A stretch of 8,025 nt of DNA, from the NCBI GenBank assembly GCA_963624415.1, contig CAVFPQ010000107.1, forward strand, positions 1-8,025. Reading direction: 5' to 3'. Under the pieces are notes generated by a model that was given only the letters and a program-made list of their open reading frames with translations, had not been told where the DNA came from and did no database searches. This stretch comes from RUG806 sp963624415. GTDB taxonomy: Bacteria > Bacillota > Clostridia > Oscillospirales > Acutalibacteraceae. Of the stretch, positions 1 to 6,073 are shown one piece after another. The position numbers were made by a program, and so were the translations under genes. Every line of letters begins with the position of its first letter. The first letter of the stretch is position 1.

Positions 1-347
1 GGTACGCACTGTGCCTGACGCTCATAAAGTCGGCGTTCGCACTGCTTTTATCGGGTGCGACTGCCGGGTTCATATCACTTTCGGGCGGCATATTAAGCGT
101 TGCGGCAACGGCACTTCTAATCGGATTCGCAGGCAAAAAGCTGTCATATATCGGGATCTCGGTCCTGGGAGCGTTGTGCCACAATATAGGGCAGACAGCC
201 GCCGCATGCATAATAATAGGTTCGCTTTATTATCTTGCTTATCTGCCGGTGCTTATTATATCGGCGGTGGTGACGGGATGCGTGACAGGCACGGCAATGA
301 AAATTATCATGCCGCAGTTAAAGAGACTGAAAATGTTTGAGAAGTAA
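1..347 (+). CDS. Gx transporter / heptaprenyl diphosphate synthase component I family protein, 3' part
   Basis: Reading from base 3 gives 114 in-frame residues and a TAA stop at 345-347; the start lies left of the window. The product is strongly hydrophobic, with at least three membrane-spanning stretches, a Lys/Arg-rich break (AGKK) between them, and a basic tail (PQLKRLKMFEK). The motif GALCHNIGQ at 168-194 is typical of the Hpre_diP_synt_I (PF07456)/Gx transporter family of small integral membrane proteins. Members are often annotated as heptaprenyl diphosphate synthase component I, but many are thought to be small-molecule transporters related to ECF S components. From general knowledge, such genes often sit near rnf, apbE and NusG-domain-II genes in Firmicutes, so the position beside rnf fits. 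The stop is followed almost directly by the GC-rich hairpin array, with no classical T-run terminator. The family call is fairly firm; substrate and function are unknown. Confidence 0.82.
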   Translation, partial: YALCLTLIKSAFALLLSGATAGFISLSGGILSVAATALLIGFAGKKLSYIGISVLGALCHNIGQTAAACIIIGSLYYLAYLPVLIISAVVTGCVTGTAMKIIMPQLKRLKMFEK

Positions 348-356
348 GAGAAAAAG

Positions 357-401
357 GGGCGCGAGCGGAGCGAGCGCATGGGCGCGAGCGGAGCGAGCGC
401 A
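357..401. repeat. 22-bp perfect direct repeat, two copies
   Basis: Bases 357-378 and 380-401 are identical over 22 positions (period 23, one base between). The unit is built from GAGCG pentamers and starts and ends near GCGC. It forms the left edge of the hairpin array. Confidence 0.9.
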
Positions 402-535
402 ATGCCGACGAGACGCCGAAGGCGTTGAGGAGGCTGACGCGAGGAGGCGGCGAAGCCGACGACGAGCGTAAGCCCGACGAAGCGGATTTTCCGCTGAGGA
501 GGGCACGTGCCGCGAGCGACGGGAAGGAGCTTGCG

Positions 536-567
536 AGCGGAGCGAGCAAGCGGAGCGAGCAAGCGGA
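536..567. repeat. 13-bp tandem repeat, about 2.5 copies
   Basis: The unit AGCGGAGCGAGCA occurs perfectly at 536-548 and 549-561, followed by the partial copy AGCGGA at 562-567. It lies inside the hairpin array and contributes the right arm of the GCTTGC/GCAAGC hairpin. Confidence 0.9.
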
Positions 568-646
568 TGACAGGAGCGAGCGGCACGCCGCGACGAGGCG
601 GCATCCTCTGCCGACGCAAAAAGACAGCCGTTATATTTGCGGTGGG

Positions 647-667
647 CGGAGACAGGGGATGTCTCCG
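647..667. repeat. Perfect 8-bp stem hairpin with 5-base loop
   Basis: CGGAGACA (647-654) pairs perfectly with TGTCTCCG (660-667) around the loop GGGGA. No T-run follows on either strand, so it is not a classical intrinsic terminator. It lies between the hairpin array and the motif shared with the right end of the window. Its role is unknown. Confidence 0.7.
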
Positions 668-671
668 AGGA

Positions 672-705
672 GCGGCCAAGCCCGCCGGTACGGCCAAAGC
701 CCGGC
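672..705 (+). repeat. Left copy of the 33-34 base motif repeated in inverted orientation at 7679-7711
   Basis: Aligned with the reverse complement of 7679-7711, this stretch differs at two adjacent positions and by one single-base indel. The shared part includes GCCCGCCGGTACGGC followed by AAAGCCCGGC. Its centre can fold as GCCG-GTA-CGGC. It sits on the far side of the hairpin array, as the other copy does relative to its own array, so the two intergenic regions appear to belong to one repeat family. Confidence 0.85.
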
Positions 706-814
706 ATCCCCCAAAAGCCCACCTTCCGCGAAGCTAAAAAAGCCAAAATCCACGGCAAAAGCCCGGCTACAAAAAAAAGCCTACCTTTTGCGAAGCTATA
801 TAATCCAAGACACG
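691..814 (+). repeat. Imperfect tandem duplication of a 62-bp unit
   Basis: Units 691-752 and 753-814 align without gaps, with about 45 of 62 positions identical by hand count. The best part is a 24-base core (713-736 against 775-798) with 21 identities, ending GCGAAGCTA in both. The A-rich stretch after the core differs: the first copy reads GCTAAAAAAGCC and the second GCTATATAATCC, so only the second holds a TATAAT box. The first unit overlaps the end of the motif shared with the right side of the window. Confidence 0.75.
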
Positions 815-823
815 CAGTGTCTT
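799..823 (+). promoter_or_regulatory. Candidate -10 box and adjacent dyad upstream of rnfC
   Basis: TATAAT at 799-804 matches the sigma-A -10 consensus exactly, but I see no good -35 hexamer 16-18 bases upstream. Just downstream lies a perfect 7-bp dyad, AAGACAC-GCA-GTGTCTT (807-823), which would overlap the transcription start and could be an operator or a 5' hairpin. This would leave a leader of about 100 bases before rnfC. A competing weak promoter (TTGTTT at 864-869 with TACATA at 887-892, 17-base spacer) lies nearer the gene. Neither is proven. Confidence 0.3.
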
Positions 824-899
824 CCTTACCACCCCGGTCCCCGGCCCCTTATAGCATTACTGATTGTTTAGCTGATTACTGAATTTTACATATACATCC

Positions 900-906
900 A
901 AGGAGG
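900..906 (+). promoter_or_regulatory. Ribosome binding site of rnfC
   Basis: AAGGAGG is followed by 8 bases and the ATG at 915. It fixes the start of the first rnf gene. Confidence 0.9.
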
Positions 907-914
907 ATAACCTA

Positions 915-2261
915 ATGGGAAAACTAAGACCCGGCGGCGTACTTAAAGCCGTAAAAAAGGGCGCAGGCGGCGTAAATGTCGTCCACAGCAAAATAACGGC
1001 GGAATACAAAACAGAGCGTATACCCGTCCCCGAAAAGGTTGTATTACCTATGAGCCAGCACATAGGCGCACCGTGTGAACCGACTGTAAAGGTCGGCGAT
1101 TACGTAAAGGCCGGTCAGCTTATAGGCGATACCGACAAATTTGTATCCGCACCTGTCTATGCATCGATTTCAGGCACTGTTTCGGCTGTCGGAGATGTAA
1201 GACTGTCAAACGGCAGAATGTGCAAGGCGGTCACAATCACTTCCGACGGTGAAATGAACTTCGCCGATTTTGAAGTTCCCGTCGTAAAAGACAATGCTAC
1301 ACTGTGCGACGCCATAAGAAAATCGGGACTTGTAGGTCTCGGCGGTGCGGGATTCCCTGCACACGTCAAATACAGAATTTCTCCGGATAAGCCGATTGAT
1401 ACTCTTGTCGTCAATGCCGCCGAATGCGAGCCGTATATCACAGTTGACTACCGTGAGTGCCGGGATCACGCACAGGATATTATCGACGGTGTAAACAGCC
1501 TCATAAAATACTGCGGCTTCAAGCGTGTCGTTATAGCGGTTGAGGACAACAAGCCCGAAGCGATAAAAACACTTAAAAGAATTGCCGATACCGACAATAA
1601 CAGCGGCGACATTATCCGTCTTATGACACTGAAGTCACACTACCCGCAGGGAGCGGAAAAAATGATGGTACTCTCCGCTACCGGCAGAAAAGTGCCCGAA
1701 GGCAAGCTGCCGGCGGATGTCGGATGCATTGTTTCAAACGTCGCTTCCGTTGCATTCATTGCAAGATATCTCAAAACAGGCAAGCCGCTTATCAGCCGCT
1801 CCGTAACCGTCAGCGGTGACGCAATAAAGTCCCCCAAAAACGTGCGTGTTCCGATTGGCATGAGCCTTAAGGAAATTGTCGATTACTGCGGCGGATTTTC
1901 TTCCGAGCCCGACAAAATTCTTTCGGGCGGTCCCATGATGGGGCAGGCAATAGATAGCCTTGACGCTCCTCTTGTCAAGAGCAACAACGCAATTCTGGCG
2001 TTCACAAAAGACGGACTCGGCACAAAAAAACAACGTGACTGCATTCGCTGCGGCCGCTGTCATGAGGCGTGCCCGATGAGCCTGTTTCCGACCGATATAG
2101 AAAAATTCGCATTGAAGGGCGACGCCGAGGAGCTTAAAAAACTCGGTGTCGGCGTGTGCATGGAGTGCGGCAGCTGTGCTTACTCCTGCCCCGCAGGCAA
2201 ACCGCTTGTTCAATATATGCGTCTTGCAAAATCCGTTATGAGAGAGGCAGGGGTAAAATAA
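915..2261 (+). CDS. rnfC: Rnf complex subunit RnfC (NADH/NAD+-side subunit)
   Basis: RnfC is the cytoplasmic subunit that exchanges electrons with NAD(H) in the ion-translocating ferredoxin:NAD+ oxidoreductase. The 448-residue product has the RnfC N-terminal barrel/sandwich region (residues 1-110), the Gly-rich nucleotide/FMN loop GLVGLGGAGFP (138-148), NAAECEPY (167-174), an SLBB-like middle part, and two C-terminal [4Fe-4S] motifs. The cluster Cys are 376, 379, 382, 386 and 415, 418, 421, 425. The length is normal for clostridial RnfC and lacks the long repeat tail of proteobacterial RsxC. The start is supported by AAGGAGG 8 bases upstream. The stop TAA directly abuts the rnfD ATG, which suggests translational coupling. 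It is the first gene of the operon, preceded by a long non-coding repeat region. The identification is secure. Confidence 0.97.
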   Translation: MGKLRPGGVLKAVKKGAGGVNVVHSKITAEYKTERIPVPEKVVLPMSQHIGAPCEPTVKVGDYVKAGQLIGDTDKFVSAPVYASISGTVSAVGDVRLSNGRMCKAVTITSDGEMNFADFEVPVVKDNATLCDAIRKSGLVGLGGAGFPAHVKYRISPDKPIDTLVVNAAECEPYITVDYRECRDHAQDIIDGVNSLIKYCGFKRVVIAVEDNKPEAIKTLKRIADTDNNSGDIIRLMTLKSHYPQGAEKMMVLSATGRKVPEGKLPADVGCIVSNVASVAFIARYLKTGKPLISRSVTVSGDAIKSPKNVRVPIGMSLKEIVDYCGGFSSEPDKILSGGPMMGQAIDSLDAPLVKSNNAILAFTKDGLGTKKQRDCIRCGRCHEACPMSLFPTDIEKFALKGDAEELKKLGVGVCMECGSCAYSCPAGKPLVQYMRLAKSVMREAGVK

Positions 2262-3290
2262 ATGGAAGCAACAAAAAAACTGACGGTCAGCTCGTCACCA
2301 CACGTAAAAAGTCCAATGACCGTCACAAGAATAATGGCGGATGTCATAATTTCACTTATCCCGGCAGGTGTAGCCGGTACGCTGATTTTCGGCGGCAGAG
2401 CACTGCTTGTAATGGCAGTATGCATATTAAGCTGTGTTCTGTTTGAATATCTGTCAAGAAAAATTCTTAAAAGAAGCAATACATTAGGAGATCTCAGCGC
2501 CGTTGTAACCGGTCTTCTCTTGGCCTACAATCTGCCCGTTCAGATTCCGCTGTGGATGTGCGTTATAGGCTCGTTTGTCGCCATTGTAATTGTAAAGCAG
2601 CTCTTCGGCGGCATAGGTCAGAACTTCGCAAACCCCGCAATAACGGCGAGAATTGTAATGCTCGTTTCGTTTGCGTCGGCAATGACGAATTTTACAAATC
2701 CCACCCTTTGGAAATACGATGCCGTTGCATCTGCCACTCCCCTTTCAAGTCTCAATGCACTTGATCTGACAGGCAGTGTAACAGAGCAGATAAAAGCTCT
2801 GTCCGCCGGCGGCACACTTCCCACAATAAAAGAAATGCTCTTCGGCGTAAGAGCCGGTTGTATCGGTGAAACATGTGCGGCGGCACTGCTCCTCGGTGCG
2901 TTATATCTTATTGCAAGAGGCATAATAAGCCCCCGTATTCCGTTCGCTTACATTCTGACAGTCGGCGTATTCATGCTGTGCGTGTCAAAGGGCAGTCTTA
3001 CATATACGCTTTATGAAATTACATCGGGCGGTCTGCTCCTCGGTGCGTTCTTCATGGCTACCGACTACACAACAAGCCCCATTACAAAAAAAGGCAAGAT
3101 TATCTTCGGCATAGGTGCCGGAATAGTCACTTCCGTCATAAGACTTTACGGTTCGCTCCCCGAAGGTGTATCGTATTCGATTCTTCTTATGAACATCGCT
3201 TGTCCCCTTATCGAGAAGGCTACACGCCCCGGATATTTCGGACAGATTAAAGAGAAAAAATCAAAGAAGAAAGAGGAGGCGGCATCATGA
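2262..3290 (+). CDS. rnfD: Rnf complex membrane subunit RnfD (covalent FMN)
   Basis: RnfD is a polytopic membrane subunit of Rnf, homologous to NqrB, which carries covalently bound FMN and is thought to be central to ion transport. The 342-residue product starts with the family hallmark SSSPHVKSPMTVTRIMADV (10-28), followed by many hydrophobic helices. It also has DLSAVVTGLLLAYNLP (77-92), GGIGQNFANPA (116-126) and ATDYTTSP late in the protein. The likely flavinylated Thr is T159 in ASATPLS (156-162); the usual consensus is SGATxx(S/T), so Ser replaces Gly here. The tail is short and Lys/Glu-rich (KEKKSKKKEEAAS), probably cytoplasmic. The start directly follows the rnfC stop, and the end overlaps rnfG by four bases (ATGA). 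An FMN transferase (ApbE) is needed for maturation but is not encoded in this window. Confidence 0.97.
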   Translation: MEATKKLTVSSSPHVKSPMTVTRIMADVIISLIPAGVAGTLIFGGRALLVMAVCILSCVLFEYLSRKILKRSNTLGDLSAVVTGLLLAYNLPVQIPLWMCVIGSFVAIVIVKQLFGGIGQNFANPAITARIVMLVSFASAMTNFTNPTLWKYDAVASATPLSSLNALDLTGSVTEQIKALSAGGTLPTIKEMLFGVRAGCIGETCAAALLLGALYLIARGIISPRIPFAYILTVGVFMLCVSKGSLTYTLYEITSGGLLLGAFFMATDYTTSPITKKGKIIFGIGAGIVTSVIRLYGSLPEGVSYSILLMNIACPLIEKATRPGYFGQIKEKKSKKKEEAAS

Positions 3291-3847
3291 ATAAAGACAC
3301 AAAAATGATTATAACCACCGCCGTATCACTCTTTCTGATATGTGCGGTTGCCGCCGGACTTCTCGGTGTGGTAAATAATATAACCGCTCCTCAGATTTCG
3401 GCAAACTCAATAGAAACCGCCAACGAATCGAGAAAAGAGGTTCTGTCCTCCGCCGATAATTTTACGGAGCAGACACTCGACGACGGCACGGTATACTACA
3501 CAGGTGAAGCAGGCGGCAGCACAGTCGGCTATGTTTTCACCGTTTCGGGCAAAGGCTACGGCGGCGAAGTCGAGCTTATGGTCGGCGTGAACACCGACGG
3601 CGCCGTTACGGGGCTCTCTATTCTGTCGATTGACGAAACACCGGGTCTCGGCATGAACGCCAAAAAAGACTCGTTTATAAATCAGTATATCGGCAAATCG
3701 GGTGAGCTTGCCGTTGTAAAGAACACCACCCCCGGCGACAGTGAAATTTTAGCCATAACAAGCGCTACAATAACAAGCAAGGCAGTTACCTCAGCTGTAA
3801 ATGACGCTTTATCTCTTTATAAAACGGTATCGGGACAGGAGGGTTAA
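3287..3847 (+). CDS. rnfG: Rnf complex subunit RnfG (FMN-binding, membrane-anchored)
   Basis: RnfG, homologous to NqrC, is anchored by one N-terminal helix and presents a covalently bound FMN on the outer face of the membrane. The 186-residue product has a single membrane segment (about 7-29) followed by an FMN-binding domain with GYVFTVSGKGYGGEV, ETPGLG (117-122) and the flavinylation site TSATITS (158-164), with T161 the expected FMN acceptor. As in RnfD, the base before the Ala-Thr pair is Ser rather than the consensus Gly. The start ATG overlaps the rnfD stop and is served by AGGAGG at 3274-3279, 7 bases upstream. The stop is 4 bases before rnfE. The identification is secure. Confidence 0.96.
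   Translation: MNKDTKMIITTAVSLFLICAVAAGLLGVVNNITAPQISANSIETANESRKEVLSSADNFTEQTLDDGTVYYTGEAGGSTVGYVFTVSGKGYGGEVELMVGVNTDGAVTGLSILSIDETPGLGMNAKKDSFINQYIGKSGELAVVKNTTPGDSEILAITSATITSKAVTSAVNDALSLYKTVSGQEG
3837..3843 (+). promoter_or_regulatory. Ribosome binding site that fixes the rnfE start at 3852
   Basis: AGGAGGG lies inside the last codons of rnfG, 8 bases before the ATG at 3852. An in-frame ATG at 3801 would add 17 residues (beginning MTLYLFIKRY) but lies deep inside rnfG without a comparable site, so 3852 is preferred. Confidence 0.85.
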
Positions 3848-3851
3848 CAAA

Positions 3852-4592
3852 ATGGCTGAAAAGAAAAAATATAACTATTGCAAGGAGTTCACAAAAGGAC
3901 TTCTCAAAGAAAACCCCGTTTTGCGGCTTGTTCTCGGCACATGCCCCACACTTGCGACATCGACAAGCGTCGTAAACGGTCTCGGTATGGGCATTGCGGC
4001 GACAATTGTTCTTGTATGCTCGAATATTGCCATATCGGCATTAAGAAAGGTTATCCCTTCAAAAGCGAGAATACCCGCATATATTGTAATAATCGCTTCA
4101 TTCGTTACCATGGTTCAAATGCTTGTAAAGGCGTTCGTACCGGCACTTAACGAATCATTGGGCGTATTTCTTCCCCTTATCGTTGTTAACTGCATAATCC
4201 TCGGCAGAGCGGAAGCGTTCGCCGGCAAAAACCCCGTTCTTGTATCAGCAGTTGACGGCCTCGGCATGGGCATCGGCTTTACGGCGGCTCTGTTCTGCAT
4301 GGGTACTGTAAGAGAAATTCTCGGTGCCGGAACATTTTTGACAGGTCTTGACACCATGATAGGCTCATCCTTCACGGGCTTTGATTTTACGGGTGCGCTT
4401 TCAAAAATAGGTCTGTCCCCCATGACAATATTCATTCTCCCGGCAGGCGGATTCTTTGTATTCGGCATTCTTATGGCACTTGCGAACAGACTTGCCGAAA
4501 AGAAGGGCATGAAAAAGGCAAGCCTCAACGGCTGCGAGGGCTGTCCGCATGCCGCCGCTTGCGGAAAAAGACAGGAGGGCGAAGCGAAATGA
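3852..4592 (+). CDS. rnfE: Rnf complex membrane subunit RnfE
   Basis: RnfE, homologous to NqrD, pairs with RnfA in the membrane, and the two hold an iron-sulfur cluster between them that relays electrons across the bilayer. The 246-residue product begins MAEKKKYNYC and has about six hydrophobic helices. Two conserved Cys-bearing half-helix motifs are visible: LGTCPTLATS (Cys31) and VVNCIILGRAEAF (Cys114), which are the expected cluster ligands. The C-terminus is soluble and carries an extra Cys set, NGCEGCPHAAACGK (Cys228, Cys231, Cys237), absent from RnfA; its role is unknown. The start at 3852 is chosen over the longer reading from 3801 because of the strong ribosome site. The stop overlaps the rnfA start by four bases (ATGA). 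Confidence 0.96.
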   Translation: MAEKKKYNYCKEFTKGLLKENPVLRLVLGTCPTLATSTSVVNGLGMGIAATIVLVCSNIAISALRKVIPSKARIPAYIVIIASFVTMVQMLVKAFVPALNESLGVFLPLIVVNCIILGRAEAFAGKNPVLVSAVDGLGMGIGFTAALFCMGTVREILGAGTFLTGLDTMIGSSFTGFDFTGALSKIGLSPMTIFILPAGGFFVFGILMALANRLAEKKGMKKASLNGCEGCPHAAACGKRQEGEAK

Positions 4593-5200
4593 AATTCTAT
4601 ATAGCAATTCTTGTAATGGGCATATTGACCCAGAACTTCACTCTTTCGAAATTTTTAGGCATCTGCCCGTTTCTGGGTGTTTCAAAAAAGCTTAACACGG
4701 CTCTCGGCATGAGTGCGGCTGTTATATTCGTAATGCTGCTCTCGACCGCCGCCACATATCCGCTTAATATTCTCCTTGAAAAATGCGGACTTGAGTACCT
4801 TCAGACTATTGTATTTATTCTCGTTATAGCGGCACTGGTTCAGATGGTTGAAGTTATCATGAAGAAGTATATGAAGTCGCTTTACAACGCTCTCGGCATT
4901 TATCTTCCGCTTATAACAACAAACTGTGCCGTTCTCGGTGTTGTTATACTCAACATTGACTACATTTCAACATATTCGGCACAGGGCTTCGGCTTCGGTC
5001 ATGCAATGATGAATTCATTTGCGGCAGGTGCGGGCTTTATGCTTGCAATGACACTCTTTGCGGGTGTTCGCTCCCGTCTTGAGGCGGCGGATATTCCGAA
5101 GGGACTTCAGGGACTGCCCATCACGCTTATTGCGGCTTCGATTGTATCGCTCAGTTTTTTGGGCTTCGGCGGTATAGTCGAGGGCATGGGACTTATGTAA
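4589..5200 (+). CDS. rnfA: Rnf complex membrane subunit RnfA
   Basis: RnfA, homologous to NqrE, forms the inverted partner of RnfE in the membrane and supplies half of the intramembrane iron-sulfur site. The 203-residue product starts MKFYIAILVMGILTQNF and is almost wholly hydrophobic, with about six helices. The cluster Cys are Cys26 in LGICPFLGVSKK and Cys113 in TTNCAVLGVV. An upstream in-frame ATG at 4559 would add ten residues inside rnfE. The start at 4589 is preferred because it gives the family's usual N-terminus, makes the ATGA overlap with rnfE, and has AGGAGGG at 4573-4579 nine bases upstream. It ends 15 bases before rnfB. The identification is secure. Confidence 0.96.
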   Translation: MKFYIAILVMGILTQNFTLSKFLGICPFLGVSKKLNTALGMSAAVIFVMLLSTAATYPLNILLEKCGLEYLQTIVFILVIAALVQMVEVIMKKYMKSLYNALGIYLPLITTNCAVLGVVILNIDYISTYSAQGFGFGHAMMNSFAAGAGFMLAMTLFAGVRSRLEAADIPKGLQGLPITLIAASIVSLSFLGFGGIVEGMGLM

Positions 5201-5215
5201 AAGGAGGAGAATGAC

Positions 5216-6019
5216 ATGCAATCTGTTTTAATTGCAATTGCGATAGTTGCGGGTATAGGACTTATAGCGGGACTTCTCCTTGCTGTGCTTTCAAAGGTAA
5301 TGGCTGTGCCTGTTGATGAAAAGGCGGCTGAAATAGAAGAAATTCTGCCCGGTGCGAACTGCGGTTCATGCGGCTTTTCGGGATGCTCCGGTTATGCGGC
5401 GGCACTCTCTTCGGGCAAGACAAAAGAAACTTCACTCTGCAATCCGGGCGGAAATGAAGTGTCAAAGAAGATCGCTTCCGTAATGGGTCTTGAAGCGGGC
5501 GAGGTTGTTCCGATGACGGCTGTTGTACGCTGCAAGGGCACTCCGGACAAAGCGCCGTCCTCTATGATATACGACGGTGTACAGAGCTGTGCAATGGCAA
5601 ATCAGCTGTTTGCGGGCGGCAAAAACTGCGCATACGGATGTTTAGGACTCGGCGACTGTGCGAGAGCGTGCCCCTATGATGCGATTATGCTTTGTGACGG
5701 CGTTGCGGTAGTCAGCCCCGACATATGCAAGGCATGCAAAAAGTGCGTCAGTGTCTGCCCCAAGAATATTATTACACTTATGCCGAAGGGCACAACCGCC
5801 GGTGTCATGTGCGTAAATCACGACAAGGGTGCACAGACAAGAAAAGCCTGCACAGTCGGCTGTATCGGCTGTATGAAGTGTGTCAAGGTCTGCCCCAACG
5901 AAGCAATAAAAATCGACAATTTCGCTGCTGTGGTTGATAATTCAAAATGCACAGCCTGCGGCGCGTGTGCGGAAGCATGCCCGACAAAGGCGATAAATCT
6001 TGTCAGTTTAGGACAATAA
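5216..6019 (+). CDS. rnfB: Rnf complex subunit RnfB (ferredoxin-side iron-sulfur subunit)
   Basis: RnfB accepts electrons from reduced ferredoxin and passes them into the Rnf complex. The 267-residue product has an N-terminal membrane helix (about 4-26), then the 4Fe-4S (FeS) domain with Cys49, Cys52, Cys57 and Cys75. Further Cys follow in VRCKGT and QSCAMA, then CAYGCLGLGDCARACP (Cys138, 142, 148, 152), CKACKKCVSVCP (171-182), CTVGCIGCMKCVKVCP (Cys212, 216, 219, 222, 226) and CTACGACAEACP (245-256). This is a multi-cluster electron wire of the clostridial type. AGGAGG at 5202-5207, 8 bases upstream, supports the ATG at 5216; the ATG at 5211 hits a stop after six codons. It is the last gene of the operon, and a terminator-like hairpin follows 5 bases after its stop. 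Confidence 0.96.
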   Translation: MQSVLIAIAIVAGIGLIAGLLLAVLSKVMAVPVDEKAAEIEEILPGANCGSCGFSGCSGYAAALSSGKTKETSLCNPGGNEVSKKIASVMGLEAGEVVPMTAVVRCKGTPDKAPSSMIYDGVQSCAMANQLFAGGKNCAYGCLGLGDCARACPYDAIMLCDGVAVVSPDICKACKKCVSVCPKNIITLMPKGTTAGVMCVNHDKGAQTRKACTVGCIGCMKCVKVCPNEAIKIDNFAAVVDNSKCTACGACAEACPTKAINLVSLGQ

Positions 6020-6024
6020 AAAAA

Positions 6025-6058
6025 GGCGAGTCGGCGAATAAAAAACCGGCTCGTTTTT
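6025..6058 (+). terminator. Probable intrinsic terminator after rnfB
   Basis: CGAGTCGG (6027-6034) pairs with CCGGCTCG (6046-6053) to give an 8-bp stem with one T-G wobble, extendable by G-T pairs. An A-rich loop of 11 bases and a run of five T (6054-6058) complete the signal. A run of A precedes the stem, so it could also act on the opposite strand. It starts 5 bases after the rnfB stop and ends 15 bases before the uxaC ATG. There is no room for a promoter between them, so uxaC would depend on read-through or on a promoter inside rnfB. Confidence 0.72.
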
Positions 6059-6059
6059 A

Positions 6060-6065
6060 AAAGGA
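6060..6065 (+). promoter_or_regulatory. Ribosome binding site that fixes the uxaC start at 6074
   Basis: AAAGGA lies 8 bases before the ATG at 6074. An in-frame ATG at 6065 overlaps this site and would have no spacing to it, so the shorter product starting MKKFMDKDFLL is preferred. Confidence 0.7.
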
Positions 6066-6073
6066 TGATAATA

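Larger units (their letters stand above)
357..615 (+). repeat. GC-rich array of mini-hairpins with gacgag/gaggag spacers (left array)
   Basis: Ten bases after the upstream stop codon the sequence becomes GC-rich and repetitive. Short inverted repeats follow one another: ACGCC-GAA-GGCGT (413-425), CGGC-GAA-GCCG (448-458), AGCGGA-TTT-TCCGCT (481-495), the palindrome GGCACGTGCC (502-511), and GCTTGC/GCAAGC (529-534 with 546-551). They are separated by purine-rich spacers of the gacgag, gaggag and gcgagga type. All reading frames through it give low-complexity Arg/Ala/Ser-rich or Leu/Ala/Pro-rich peptides, so I treat it as non-coding. A matching array in opposite orientation occupies 7860-8025. 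Possible roles are a 3'-UTR RNA element, a REP-like repeat, or degenerate repeat DNA; the sequence does not decide. Confidence 0.75.

Noticed and set aside
11..340. 109-codon open frame (+) starting MPDAHKVGV
   Set aside because: It overlaps the Gx-transporter frame from base 3, which has a recognisable motif and membrane helices. The 11-340 peptide shows no family feature.
357..615. CRISPR array
   Set aside because: The repeats are short, irregular and GC-rich, without constant-length unique spacers, and no cas genes are present.
239..758. Long minus-strand open frames opposite the left array
   Set aside because: The peptides are Leu/Ala/Pro/Arg/Ser repeats produced by the GC-rich hairpin array. 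They lack domains and overlap each other in two frames.
425..882. Several + strand open frames (425-871, 507-737, 637-882)
   Set aside because: They cross the hairpin array and the 62-bp repeats, give low-complexity Arg/Ala/Lys-rich peptides, and have no convincing ribosome site or domain.
860..885. Rex-type redox operator upstream of rnfC
   Set aside because: TTGTTTAGCTGATTAC has only a half-site resemblance. The inverted second half (TTAACAA-like) is absent.
3801..3851. Longer N-terminus for RnfE from the ATG at 3801
   Set aside because: It would overlap rnfG by 47 bases and lacks a good ribosome site. The ATG at 3852 has AGGAGGG at ideal spacing and gives the family-like start.
915..6019. 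A new respiratory system in the six-gene cluster
   Set aside because: All six proteins match the known Rnf subunits in motif, length and gene order, so the cluster is a standard clostridial rnf operon.
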